From the NCBI RefSeq assembly GCF_023715205.1, contig NZ_JAMBNR010000001.1, positions 186,001-250,000 of the forward strand: a stretch of DNA of 64,000 nucleotides, in the 5' to 3' direction. Origin of the DNA: Mesobacillus maritimus. Lineage in GTDB: Bacteria; Bacillota; Bacilli; Bacillales; Cytobacillaceae. The position numbers and the translations under genes were made by a program. Below the pieces are notes generated by a model, which ran no database searches, was not told the DNA's origin, and saw nothing but the letters and a program-made list of their open reading frames with translations. Positions 54,322-63,013 of this stretch are shown here, one piece after another. Every line of letters starts with the position of its first letter. Positions within the stretch are counted from its first letter, which is position 1.

Positions 54322-54735
54322 TCATTGAAAAAGGAGAGCTATTGGCTCTCCTTTCAACTTCTTGTTTGCTTGAAAGGAAACGACATCAAACTCTCCATTT
54401 GAAAATTCATTACTCAATATAATCGTAACATCTTCCTGTGCTTCCCCAAAGATAGCTGTTAGTTCCACGGTCAAATCATACACGGACCCTGAAGCTTTAA
54501 ACGAACTATCATCTTTTAAATCCGCAGGTACTTGTCTTGGTACAACTTCTACAAGTTCTAAATCTTTAAATTGAGTAAAACCTCCATAATGCTCCTTGAG
54601 AGCTGCAACAACTTTTGGCTGTAGCATGCTAATCGTAACTTTTTCAAGGTCGTCCCTATTAAACTCCTCAGCATCAACAACCAAAGACATAAAACTAATA
54701 ACCAAGAGCACCAAACTCACCGTTACTTTTTTCAT
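54322..54735 (-). CDS. Secreted DUF3888-like protein
   Basis: A 137-residue protein with a signal peptide (basic MKK, hydrophobic 4-20, VDA cleavage-like site) and a compact domain starting ISMLQPKVVAALKEHYGGFTQF, then LELVEVVPRQ and YDLTVELTAIFGEAQEDVTIILS. This order matches DUF3888 proteins of Bacillus, which are exported and of unknown function. GGAGG precedes the ATG. The last seven codons form the stem of its own terminator. Confidence 0.7.
   Translation of the reverse strand: MKKVTVSLVLLVISFMSLVVDAEEFNRDDLEKVTISMLQPKVVAALKEHYGGFTQFKDLELVEVVPRQVPADLKDDSSFKASGSVYDLTVELTAIFGEAQEDVTIILSNEFSNGEFDVVSFQANKKLKGEPIALLFQ
54326..54354 (-). terminator. Terminator overlapping the DUF3888-like coding end
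   Basis: On the - strand AAAGGAGAGC pairs with GCTCTCCTTTTT around CAATA. The stem encodes the final residues of the protein. Confidence 0.85.
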
Positions 54736-54813
54736 TTTACCTCCTTCTTTCGTTTCTTTTCTATGTTGTGTACTTTCCTTTATGTTTATCCTTATGTGAT
54801 AAAGTGAAACTTC

Positions 54814-54847
54814 AATCAGTGGGGGTTTTCTTCACCCCCCACTGATT
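54814..54847. other. GC-rich hairpin, possible IS end
   Basis: AATCAGTGGGGGT pairs with ACCCCCACTGATT (one extra C) around an 8-base loop. It belongs to no adjacent gene and stands next to a second hairpin at 54877-54897. Confidence 0.5.
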
Positions 54848-54859
54848 GTTAGTCACAGA

Positions 54860-55010
54860 TAATCTGATTGATGGTTCTAAGGGGCTAAAGCCCTAAGAAA
54901 ATTAATATTACCAATCGGGCTTTTGACTTTAAGTTGATCTCCACTTATCCTTTTTTGGTCTTCCTCAAGTCTTAAAGTAGGAGTCTTACTGCAGGTAAGG
55001 CGGAATAAAA
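54860..55010 (-). mobile_element. Possible IS200/IS605-type end remnant
   Basis: On the - strand the sequence reads TCCTACTTTAAGACTTGAGG, then AGGATAAGTGGAGATCAAC, then TTAGGGCTTTAGCCCCTTAG (a hairpin at 54877-54897), followed by the GC-rich hairpin at 54814. Two terminal hairpins and no intact gene fit the decayed right end of an IS200/IS605 element, where a TnpB guide RNA would be made. No transposase remains, so the call is tentative. Confidence 0.3.
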
Positions 55011-55206
55011 ATAGAAAATCTTTTTTAAAAAAAAGTATTATGTCCATTTCCCGTCGTAATTTGCAAAAATAACCATCATTTTTTCTAATCTTCAATAAAA
55101 ATGTTGTGATTTGTTGACAAGTTTTCAATCCTATTTGCAGGAAAAATAACAGTAAATCAAAAAAATAGTATATAGTCGAACGAAAATTGGAAAGGTGGTT
55201 ACAATC

Positions 55207-55392
55207 ATGGCAACGGATTTAACCCTACAACAAATCGTCGAAGGTATTCCTAAATCGATATTGAACGCATCTGACCGAGAATTAGCAGGGTTTCAACAAA
55301 TTATTGATGAGACTATTCGTTTAAGAGAAGGACAAAAGAACCTTCAACAAATGATTAAAAATTTCTCCTCTACAACTATAAAACGCTCTTAA
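55207..55392 (+). CDS. Small helical hypothetical protein
   Basis: A 61-residue soluble protein, probably two or three helices (LTLQQIVEGIPKSIL, DRELAGFQQIIDETIRLREG, QKNLQQMIKNF). The ATG at 55207 stands nine bases after GGAAAGGTGG; a GTG four codons upstream is inside that site. It has its own terminator, so it is likely a real single-gene unit. No family was recognised. Its style resembles the 45-residue riboswitch-linked protein, but no alignment is evident. Confidence 0.6.
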   Translation: MATDLTLQQIVEGIPKSILNASDRELAGFQQIIDETIRLREGQKNLQQMIKNFSSTTIKRS

Positions 55393-55404
55393 ACAGAATG
55401 TTCT

Positions 55405-55433
55405 GGGGGTGATGTAAACACCCCTATTTTTTA
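55405..55433 (+). terminator. Intrinsic terminator
   Basis: GGGGGTG pairs with CACCCCT around ATGTAAA, followed by ATTTTTTA. Confidence 0.8.
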
Positions 55434-55785
55434 TTTTGATACGCTTAAAGGCGAAAGACTTTGAATTTCACCTCAGCAATTTAACTAACACAATTAAATT
55501 GCCCGTACAAAACTAAATTAGGGTGGGCACAAGGGTAAAATACATATTATAAAAAGAAGATTTAAATACGCGATTCATGCAATCAGAATTCTACGGTTGC
55601 ATAAAAACATATTGTCTACTAAAATATAGTCCAAGCGAAGCGGAAAAGATAATTATGCGCATATGTAAGGATTATTGTCATAATGTAATTAACGGTGTGG
55701 ATCATTGATCACTTACAGAAAAAAAGTCAAGCTAGAACAAAGGTTCATTTGCCCTGAATCAAAAAGGGCTGGGGAGGGTAAATCG
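55434..55785. other. Intergenic region, no gene found
   Basis: About 350 bases ahead of ribT. No FMN riboswitch and no rib gene remnant was seen. The reading frame of ribT extends upstream to 55705, but only the ATG at 55786 has a ribosome site. Confidence 0.4.
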
Positions 55786-56178
55786 ATGTTGATTCGATAT
55801 AATAAAAGTCATGAAAAAATCGCTATGGGGCTTTTATCTTTTAATCCAGATGAAAAGGATCTTCAAAAGCTGTTACAGACGATAAATGAATACGAAACAC
55901 TAGCAAATCGTCAATTATACCTTTGGAAAGAAGAAGAAGGGTTTATTGGAGTGATAGGAGTCATGTTAGACGATCATCAGATTGAACTACAACATTTATC
56001 TGTAAATCCATCCCATCGAGATAAGGGTTTTGGGTCACTTATGGTCAATAAAGTATTAGAATTATTCCCCGATAAAACGTTTACCGCAAACGAAACAACT
56101 GCTCCATTTATCGAAAAATTAGAATTAAAAGACTCCATAACCCCTCAGACACAAAAAAAACATCCTCTTTCGGTTTAA
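55786..56178 (+). CDS. ribT: RibT-like GNAT acetyltransferase
   Basis: A 130-residue GNAT protein matching Bacillus RibT from its first residues (MLIRYNKSHEKIAMGLLSFNPDEKDLQ). The acetyl-CoA loop is HLSVNPSHRDKGFGSLMVNKVLEL near 82-105, followed by a short Glu/Leu-rich end. The ATG at 55786 has GGGGAGGG seven bases before it. RibT is usually the last gene of the ribDEAHT operon, but no rib genes or FMN riboswitch lie here, so it has been separated. The acetylated substrate is unknown. Confidence 0.85.
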   Translation: MLIRYNKSHEKIAMGLLSFNPDEKDLQKLLQTINEYETLANRQLYLWKEEEGFIGVIGVMLDDHQIELQHLSVNPSHRDKGFGSLMVNKVLELFPDKTFTANETTAPFIEKLELKDSITPQTQKKHPLSV

Positions 56179-56193
56179 ACCGTTTTGTTTTGA

Positions 56194-56237
56194 GAAGGCA
56201 ATCGAAGACTTTTGGTCTTCGGTTGTCTTCTTTTTAT
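56194..56237 (+). terminator. Intrinsic terminator of ribT
   Basis: GAAGGCAATCGAAGAC pairs with GTCTTCGGTTGTCTTC (two G-U or mismatched positions), followed by TTTTTAT. Confidence 0.88.
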
Positions 56238-56373
56238 ACTTGAATCAATCATCTATTAACAATGCTGCACAACTTTATTCGTTTGAAATAATGTTGTCAA
56301 TTTGGTAAAATATCTTGTTGGTATTTTTTAATTATACATGTATTATGATTCATACGAATAGGAGGAGCAATCG

Positions 56374-57753
56374 ATGTATCATGCTGAAACTTTCAAGAAA
56401 AAAGTGAAGTTGTTCCTCTCCATCTTCTGGCCAATTATGGTGACACAAATAAGTTTGTATATGATGAATCTGGTTGATACTATGATGTCTGGGCGAGTCG
56501 GAACAAATGACTTAGCAGGTGTAGCGATGGGTTCTAGCCTATGGATGCCTGTTTTTACTGGTATTAATGGCATTCTGTTAGCTATAACCCCCATTGTAGC
56601 CCAGTATTTAGGAAATAAGCAGCAATCTAAAATACATTATTCGGTCACCCAGGCTATGTATTTAGCTGTTATTCTTTCACTTATCGTTGTCTTTGTAGGA
56701 AGTTTATTTCTAAATCCAATTTTAACTTATATGAATTTAGATCCAGAAGTACACCATATTTCCTTTCACTATCTTGTTGGCTTATCTTTTGGAATCATTC
56801 CATTGTTTTTGTCAAATGTTTTGCGGAACTTTTATGACGGGCAAGGTTATACACGAATTACAATGTTCATAACCGTTTTAGCTGTCCCTTTTAATGTGCT
56901 ATTAAACTATGGACTTATCTTCGGAAACTTCGGATTGCCAAGTCTAGGTGGAATCGGTGCTGGGTATGCAACAGCGATAACATACTGGATTATCCTATTG
57001 TGTAGTATAACGATGACTTTTCGACTCGGAAGTGTTAAAGAGTACCGTCTTTTTGTAAAATGGGTGAAACCTTCATGGACCGCTTGGAAAGACCAACTTG
57101 CGATAGGGATACCGATCGGTTTATCTATTTTTTTTGAGGCTAGTATCTTTTCTGTTGTAACACTTCTAATTGGGACGATGTTCTCAACCATTACTATAGC
57201 TGCAAATCAAATTGTTCTAAGTTTTACGTCGCTAATGTTTATGATTCCTTTAAGCCTCTCAATGGCGCTGACGATCGTGGTTGGTTTCTCTGTCGGCGGG
57301 AAGAAATTTCAAGCCGCAAAACAATATAGTACAATGGGCGTTTTAAGTGGTATCGCTTTTTTAGCAATCGGAGCAGTTTTGCTTTACTACTTACGCGAAC
57401 CTATTGCTTACCTTTATACACAAGACCGTGAAGTTGTCTTATTGGCAAGTCAAATTTTCTTAGTCGCCATTATTTATCAATTATCGGACGCAGCACAGGC
57501 AGGATTACAAGGGGTTTTACGAGGCTATAAAGATGTGAAACTTCCTTTCTTTATTACTTTTATAGCCTACTGGATCATTGGAATCCCTGTCGGTTATTCA
57601 CTTGCCGCTTTTACAGATTTAGGTCCTATTGGTTTTTGGGTCGGAATTTCTTTAGGGCTCACTTTTGCGGCAATTGGATTCTTAATACGGTTAAGAATTG
57701 TTCAACGTCAGATGGTTAAGAAGGATCCGACTACAATCGAAAAAACCTCATAA
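56374..57753 (+). CDS. MATE family multidrug/sodium antiporter
   Basis: A 459-residue MATE exporter with 12 hydrophobic segments. FWPIMVTQISLYMMNLVDTMMSGRVGTNDLAGVAMGSSLW covers TM1-TM2 of the NorM type; NVLRNFYDGQGYTRITMF and the second-half copy AAQAGLQGVLRGYKDVKLPFF show the internal repeat. It exports cationic drugs using the sodium or proton gradient in relatives. GGAGG precedes the ATG; a strong terminator follows. Monocistronic. Confidence 0.92.
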   Translation: MYHAETFKKKVKLFLSIFWPIMVTQISLYMMNLVDTMMSGRVGTNDLAGVAMGSSLWMPVFTGINGILLAITPIVAQYLGNKQQSKIHYSVTQAMYLAVILSLIVVFVGSLFLNPILTYMNLDPEVHHISFHYLVGLSFGIIPLFLSNVLRNFYDGQGYTRITMFITVLAVPFNVLLNYGLIFGNFGLPSLGGIGAGYATAITYWIILLCSITMTFRLGSVKEYRLFVKWVKPSWTAWKDQLAIGIPIGLSIFFEASIFSVVTLLIGTMFSTITIAANQIVLSFTSLMFMIPLSLSMALTIVVGFSVGGKKFQAAKQYSTMGVLSGIAFLAIGAVLLYYLREPIAYLYTQDREVVLLASQIFLVAIIYQLSDAAQAGLQGVLRGYKDVKLPFFITFIAYWIIGIPVGYSLAAFTDLGPIGFWVGISLGLTFAAIGFLIRLRIVQRQMVKKDPTTIEKTS

Positions 57754-57755
57754 AG

Positions 57756-57796
57756 AAAAAAACGGAACCCACTCCTTAATGAGTTCCGTTTTTTTA
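57756..57796. terminator. Intrinsic terminator of the MATE gene
   Basis: AAAAAAACGGAAC pairs with GTTCCGTTTTTTT around a 14-base loop. It may also act on the convergent operon. Confidence 0.9.
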
Positions 57797-57871
57797 TAAG
57801 TTTTTCGGGTAAAGATAACAATTTTCAAAAAGGATGTTCCATTTTCACTTTATTGCAAAATTGTGTTTTGA

Positions 57872-58480
57872 TTATAATCGTGGGATAAGTGTGTATTGAT
57901 TAGCTCCATTTACAGTGACGATATTAAATAAAGTTTGTTTTCGGTCTGGAAACTTTACCGCATAAGTGATTGGAGTTCCCGCATTGTTATTCACACCTCG
58001 AATTGTTACAACACTTGGGACCGGGACTGAATAGGCGGCAACATTACTGTTGAGCATATGATTTTCTCTTACAACTTGCCCGTCGACTAAGATCTGAATT
58101 TCATTATTGCTATCACCTATATAATCCCAAATCAACATCCGTGCTGTACCATCTCCATCAAATCCGGACACCTCAAAGTCTCGTGAATCAATTTGAATAT
58201 TTGTATTTGTATCCAATGTGTAGCCAGATGGAATTTCTGCACTGATTCGATTTTTCACTTCATTTACTGCAACCTCTTCGGGAATTGTTGACTCGAGTGT
58301 GAACATGAGAAAGAAAAACAGAATGGATAATATACCGAGTCCAGAACGAAATTTCTTTTCCCCATGAAACAGTTCTTCTTGATTTACACGTTCCTCAGAT
58401 ATTTCTTCGTTCGAATTTAGTTGAGCATGTTCTTGATTTTCTCCAAACATTTGCTTTGGATCTTTCTTCTGCCTTTTCAA
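57872..58480 (-). CDS. Single-pass membrane protein, third gene of the AAA operon
   Basis: Not recognised. The start is TTG at 58480 with GGGAGGG upstream, overlapping the end region of the preceding gene; a longer reading from 58555 runs inside that gene. The 202-residue product has a charged cytoplasmic N-terminus (1-46), one membrane segment (about 47-66, LGILSILFFFLMFTL) and an extracellular beta-rich domain (about 95-202) with FEVSGFDGDGTARMLIWDYIGD and repeated VTIRGV/VTVNGA-type strands. As the last gene of a coupled operon with a triple-AAA ATPase, it may be the membrane-exposed part of that machine. Confidence 0.72.
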   Translation of the reverse strand: MKRQKKDPKQMFGENQEHAQLNSNEEISEERVNQEELFHGEKKFRSGLGILSILFFFLMFTLESTIPEEVAVNEVKNRISAEIPSGYTLDTNTNIQIDSRDFEVSGFDGDGTARMLIWDYIGDSNNEIQILVDGQVVRENHMLNSNVAAYSVPVPSVVTIRGVNNNAGTPITYAVKFPDRKQTLFNIVTVNGANQYTLIPRL

Positions 58481-58496
58481 GACTACCCTCCCCCAT

Positions 58497-58934
58497 TCAT
58501 TTAAACATTTTGATGCTAATGGGATATTTTTTAAACCAATAAGACATGAACGCACGTACCAGGAAGAAACTAATAAAAGCTAACAGGATAGCAAATGGTT
58601 TTGATAAAATTTCATCTTCTGCCCACAAATTCATAAAAAACAAGCCGAATGCAAGACCCACTAGACTAATAAAGAGCATTTGTGAAAACGGCCATAAAAA
58701 TGGATACCTTGTATAAATTTTACGAAAGGAAGGTACTCGTAGTGATAGCCATAGTGTGAAACTTATTAGAAATAGCATGACAAAGTAAAGATTATCTTTT
58801 GGTGCTTCATAATTAATGACTGCAAAAATATCCGATACTGCCATTAATGGACTAAATATTAATATTAAATACATCATTAAAAACCAAGGAAGAAAGAAAA
58901 CAATAATAATAAGGCTTAACAAACGTTTCATCAT
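58497..58934 (-). CDS. Four-helix membrane protein, second gene of the AAA operon
   Basis: Not recognised. A 145-residue integral membrane protein with four hydrophobic segments (about 5-35, 48-66, 82-104, 112-132) and a short basic tail (YWFKKYPISIKMFK). Its ATG overlaps the stop codon of the AAA gene (TAATG) with GGAGG just inside that gene, so translation is coupled. The next gene starts 17 bases past its stop. It has no homologue I can name; it may anchor the ATPase to the membrane or form a small channel or adaptor. Confidence 0.72.
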   Translation of the reverse strand: MMKRLLSLIIIVFFLPWFLMMYLILIFSPLMAVSDIFAVINYEAPKDNLYFVMLFLISFTLWLSLRVPSFRKIYTRYPFLWPFSQMLFISLVGLAFGLFFMNLWAEDEILSKPFAILLAFISFFLVRAFMSYWFKKYPISIKMFK

Positions 58935-61900
58935 TATTGTTTTCCTCCTTTTTCAATTGGAAGGTCAACTACTTCTATTGTCGTTAACTGCTCAACACTA
59001 GCATTTAAATCTCCTGAAAACCGCATCGCATGATTTCGTATCGCTTGTTCACAAATGTTTCGGACAAGCCGACCATTGCCGCTATCTGTGCGACCTTCAT
59101 AAGTTTTAAAAATCATTAGCATTTTTTCTTCAGCATGCTTTGAAGCTTTGTAGCCTTTCCCTTGAAGAATTAACCTACTAATTTTTAATAACTCGGAAGG
59201 ACGATAATCTTTAAACGTAATAATATTGGGAAAACGCGATCTTAAACCAGGATTAACATTTAAAAACTGTTCCATTTCATCCTCATATCCAGCCACAATC
59301 ACTACTAGTTCATTCTGATAATCTTCCATTGCTTTCACAAGTGTATCGATGGCTTCTTTACCGAAAGAATCACTTGAAAGACTGTAAGCTTCATCAATAA
59401 ACAAAACACCTCCTAAAGCACGATCAATCACCTCTTTTGTTTTTAGAGCGGTTTGGCCAACATACCCTGCGACGAGACCAGAGCGATCTGTTTCGACCAC
59501 GTTATCCGTTTTTACAACTCCAAGTTCTTTCAAGCGTTTAGCCACAATTCGAGCAATGGTGGTTTTTCCAGTTCCTGGGTTCCCCTTAAACACCATATGC
59601 AAGCTCTGGCTAGCCATATCAGGCAGGCCTAACGCTTTTCGTCGGGCATTCATTTCAATTTGTGCTGATAAACTCTTAACAAAATTCTTTACCTCTTCAA
59701 GACCTACGATTTTTTCTAATTCATCAAGCGCTAGTTGTTCCACTTCTTGTTTATGTAATCCGAAGTCATATTTCGTTAATAAAGTTAACTCTTCATTCGG
59801 TAACTCTATTTCATCCGCAATTCGAACGGCTTGAGTTCGAATCGCCTTTTCAATCGTATTTCGAACAAGCCGTCCATTCCCAATATCCTTTTTTCCGGCA
59901 ATCTGTTTATTTTCATACCATACCTTCAATGGCTTGTGGACTCCCTCATCAAGATAAAATCCACGTGCTTGAACCATTAAGTTTGTCATTTGCACCATCT
60001 CATCCGCTGTATAATCAGGAAACTCGAGCTGTAAAGGAAATCGGGATGCTAATCCAGGGTTTACTCTGAAAAAATCTTTCATTTCCTCGGTATAACCGGC
60101 AAGTATAACAATTAGGTTCTCTCGATGAATTTCAATTAGTCGAACCAGTTCATTGATGGCTTCCTCACCTACACCTCCATTGCTTTTATCAACTAATGCA
60201 TAGGCTTCATCAATAAAAAGAACTCCACCTAAGGCTGACTCAACCACTTCTTTCGTTTTTTCAGCCGTTTGACCTACATATCCTGATACTAATTCCGTTC
60301 GTCCTACTTCGACCAGATGCCCTTTTTTTAATACATCTAAATTTTTTAACATCAAAGACACACAACGTGCAATTGTCGTTTTGCCTGTACCAGGGTTCCC
60401 GTAGAAAATCATATTTAGGGTCTGGTCTGTTTTGACTGTAATACCCGCTTCTTTTCTTCGTTTATTCACCAATATTTGTTTTTCTAATGTACGTAAAAAA
60501 GTCTTTACATGTTCTAACCCAATGATTTCATCTAGATTCTCTTCAAGATTAAATGGCTGTTCCTCAATAATTCCAAAATCCTCTTTCATAAGGAGATTCA
60601 AATCTGCTTGTTCCTCTCCTAATTCAACTATCCTAGCAGCTTGTTTTCGAATTGCTTCTTCAAGGAGATTACGCACCAATCTACCATTGCCACTATCGTT
60701 TCTCCCGGGAATTTGTTTTTTTGCAAATAACCCAACCAATTCACTGTTAGCAATCTCATCAATTTGATATCCTCTTTGATTGGCCATCATGTGTGCCATT
60801 TTGACCATTTCTTCTGGTTTATAATCTAGAAATTCAACCTGAAAGGGAAATCTTGATGGAAGCCCTGGATTTGTACTTAGAAAATTTCCCATTTCATTTG
60901 TATAACCGGCTAAGATTACTACTAAGTCTTCACGGTAATCTTCCATTCCTTTTACCAAGGTATCGATGGCTTCTTGTCCAAAGGGATCATTTTTGTCCCT
61001 AGATAAAGTATAAGCTTCATCGATAAACAAGACACCACCGATTGCTTCTTGAATCTTTTGATTCGTTTTCGGTGCAGTAGACCCCAAGTATTCACCTACT
61101 AAGTCCTGCCTTGCTGTTTCAATAAGTTGTCCTTTAGAGAGAATACCCATTGACTTCAATAGTTTTCCAACCATACGGGCAACTGTTGTTTTTCCAGTTC
61201 CAGGATTGCCTGAAAAAATCATATGAAGTGTTAAAGGAATATCTTCTTGTCCTGATTGTTTTCGTCTACTCTGAATTTCTACTGTGTTCATTAATTCTTT
61301 CACAAATCCCTTTACGTTCCCTAACCCAATAAGATTGTCTAATTCTTTCATAATTTGTTCGATATTTTCCCCCTTATCTGGAACAATTGACAAAACAGGA
61401 AGGGATTTACCATTCTGTTTAACAAATAATTCGTTACCCTCTTTATAGAGAGCCATCTGTTCATTTTGTTTTATAAAATTTCTAGCTCGTAAATCAATCA
61501 ATCCGTTACTAAGCTTTTCCTCAATCCAGAGGTGAAGAGACGTACCAAATTGTTGAGATTGTATCGCTTGTTGAGCTAAAAATGCAATGACTTTATCATC
61601 GTAAGTAAACGATATTAATGCATTATTTTGAAGATGTTGATTCACTTTCGCTAATAGTTGCTTTGCTAATTGTTCAAGCGCCTCCATTGATAGCGGTTGT
61701 GTGATTAAAACTGTTTTTATTGAGTTTTGAAGTTTTTCAGGAAGCTTTGTTAGAGCATCAGGTTCGTTGTTCACAGTATCTTCGATAGAAAAGACAATAA
61801 AATAATCAGCTGCTTCAACTGTAATGCCTGCCTCGGTACGAAAATAACCTTTCGTCACCAAACTGGCCACATATCGGAGAATGTCAGAATGAGCTTTACT

Positions 61901-62509
61901 AGCTCCTTTAAAGCAAACTGTTCCTATACCATATTCAAATGCTGCTGCCACATCTGATATAAAGTTTGTGTTAACTTCCTTTTCACTATAGGAGGAGAGA
62001 TCAATTTCCATTACTTTTCGATAAGGAATCAGGCGTTGTTGATAAAGTTTTTCAATTAACAAGGAAAGTGCTAGCATTTTCCCTGTACCCTCGGGCCCTG
62101 CCATTAAGATTGTATGTTGGACAATTCCTTTTCGTCGTGTAAGGAACGCTTTTTTAAAAGCTGTTGTTAGGTTATTAAGAAAAGCCGTTTGGTCATAAAT
62201 CGATTGAGCTAACCCTTGATTAATACGTTCAAACACTTCATCCAAGTTATGTACGTTTTCTGTTGTACGTAAATGTTGAAATCCTTTTTTCGAATCTGAC
62301 ATTACTTCTTTTACAGCACTACCCGATATCGGACTAGAATGTTTCGTTGATATTGGGGTAGTGGTTCCTCGATTCGTTACAAAACCTTTTTGGATACTGC
62401 TTATCTGATTTCCGATTTTATCGGATTTTTTTCTAAATCCATGCTGTTTAATATAATCAACTAACTGGATTTCTGGTAAAATAATTCGGCTCCATCTTTC
62501 AAATGACAT
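58934..62509 (-). CDS. Giant protein with three CbbX/SpoVK-type AAA+ domains
   Basis: A 1191-residue ATPase. Residues 1-130 are polar; 130-380 look like a degenerate AAA module (GPEGTGKM at 138-145, lacking the Ser/Thr after Lys). Three complete CbbX/SpoVK/EccA-like modules follow (about 392-650, 661-920, 932-1190), each opening with a IxGLxxVK segment and carrying GNPGTGKTT (434, 704, 977), LFIDEAY Walker B, LAGYT/VAGYE sensor 1, NPGLxSRFP arginine finger and a SGNGRLVRN sensor 2. Relatives remodel Rubisco (CbbX), type VII secretion substrates (EccA) or act in sporulation (SpoVK). Three modules in tandem in one chain, coupled to two membrane proteins, is unusual. The ATG follows AAGGGAG. Confidence 0.9.
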   Translation of the reverse strand: MSFERWSRIILPEIQLVDYIKQHGFRKKSDKIGNQISSIQKGFVTNRGTTTPISTKHSSPISGSAVKEVMSDSKKGFQHLRTTENVHNLDEVFERINQGLAQSIYDQTAFLNNLTTAFKKAFLTRRKGIVQHTILMAGPEGTGKMLALSLLIEKLYQQRLIPYRKVMEIDLSSYSEKEVNTNFISDVAAAFEYGIGTVCFKGASKAHSDILRYVASLVTKGYFRTEAGITVEAADYFIVFSIEDTVNNEPDALTKLPEKLQNSIKTVLITQPLSMEALEQLAKQLLAKVNQHLQNNALISFTYDDKVIAFLAQQAIQSQQFGTSLHLWIEEKLSNGLIDLRARNFIKQNEQMALYKEGNELFVKQNGKSLPVLSIVPDKGENIEQIMKELDNLIGLGNVKGFVKELMNTVEIQSRRKQSGQEDIPLTLHMIFSGNPGTGKTTVARMVGKLLKSMGILSKGQLIETARQDLVGEYLGSTAPKTNQKIQEAIGGVLFIDEAYTLSRDKNDPFGQEAIDTLVKGMEDYREDLVVILAGYTNEMGNFLSTNPGLPSRFPFQVEFLDYKPEEMVKMAHMMANQRGYQIDEIANSELVGLFAKKQIPGRNDSGNGRLVRNLLEEAIRKQAARIVELGEEQADLNLLMKEDFGIIEEQPFNLEENLDEIIGLEHVKTFLRTLEKQILVNKRRKEAGITVKTDQTLNMIFYGNPGTGKTTIARCVSLMLKNLDVLKKGHLVEVGRTELVSGYVGQTAEKTKEVVESALGGVLFIDEAYALVDKSNGGVGEEAINELVRLIEIHRENLIVILAGYTEEMKDFFRVNPGLASRFPLQLEFPDYTADEMVQMTNLMVQARGFYLDEGVHKPLKVWYENKQIAGKKDIGNGRLVRNTIEKAIRTQAVRIADEIELPNEELTLLTKYDFGLHKQEVEQLALDELEKIVGLEEVKNFVKSLSAQIEMNARRKALGLPDMASQSLHMVFKGNPGTGKTTIARIVAKRLKELGVVKTDNVVETDRSGLVAGYVGQTALKTKEVIDRALGGVLFIDEAYSLSSDSFGKEAIDTLVKAMEDYQNELVVIVAGYEDEMEQFLNVNPGLRSRFPNIITFKDYRPSELLKISRLILQGKGYKASKHAEEKMLMIFKTYEGRTDSGNGRLVRNICEQAIRNHAMRFSGDLNASVEQLTTIEVVDLPIEKGGKQ

Positions 62510-62606
62510 AGTAGACTCCCTTAATTTTTTTTCAATCTTTTACTATTCTTTATAAAGGCTAGGATACGTATACAAATAGGATAGTCCCTAAAACCATTTT
62601 TAAACC

Positions 62607-62648
62607 AAAAGGAAAAGGCCGACACATTATGCCGGCCTTTTCCTTTTG
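62607..62648. terminator. Bidirectional terminator
   Basis: AAAAGGAAAAGGCCG pairs with CGGCCTTTTCCTTTT around ACACATTATGC. T-rich on both strands; it ends the ArsR operon and insulates the AAA operon. Confidence 0.9.
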
Positions 62649-62689
62649 AGTTTCTTACTTGTTTTACTCTTTTAAATTGTCAATAAAGC

Positions 62690-63013
62690 TTAACTTTGGT
62701 CATCATCTTCTACAAGGTGTTTTAGCATCGATAACTTATTGTTCCAGAACTGTTCATAATAATTTAGCCAGTCTCTCACTTCCACTAATGGGCCTGGGTG
62801 TAACACATAAAGCTTTTCCCTTCCTACCTTGCGAGAACGAACGAGGTTGGCTTCCGTTAGAATGTGGAGATGTTTCACAATTGCTGTTCTGCTTACCGAA
62901 AAGTTTTCTTTGATTTTTGTAATAGGGAGTTCTTCTTTTGCTAGCATTTCTAATACTTTCCGGCGCGTTGGGTCTGCAATTGCTTGAAAGACATCCTGCT
63001 TAGCAGCTGACAC
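62690..63013 (-). CDS. ArsR-type winged-helix regulator
   Basis: A 107-residue repressor of the ArsR/HTH_20 type: VFQAIADPTRRKVLEMLAKEELPITKIKENFSVSRTAIVKHLHIL is the winged helix, then LVRSRKVGREKLYVL the wing. It has no metal-binding cysteines; it belongs to the group usually paired with SRPBCC proteins. GTG at 63013 is adjacent to the stop of the SRPBCC gene and has no ribosome site of its own, so it is translated by coupling. The two operator-like palindromes ahead of the operon are its likely targets. Confidence 0.9.
   Translation of the reverse strand: MSAAKQDVFQAIADPTRRKVLEMLAKEELPITKIKENFSVSRTAIVKHLHILTEANLVRSRKVGREKLYVLHPGPLVEVRDWLNYYEQFWNNKLSMLKHLVEDDDQS

Noticed and set aside
54877-55128. 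An 83-codon open frame on the - strand
   Set aside because: No ribosome site and no plausible fold; it is better explained as the remnant of an IS end with hairpins.
55434-55785. FMN riboswitch ahead of ribT
   Set aside because: None of the conserved FMN-aptamer blocks is present.
58934-62509. Type VII secretion EccA component
   Set aside because: The CbbX-type modules resemble EccA, but no EssC/EccC, WXG100 or other type VII gene is present.
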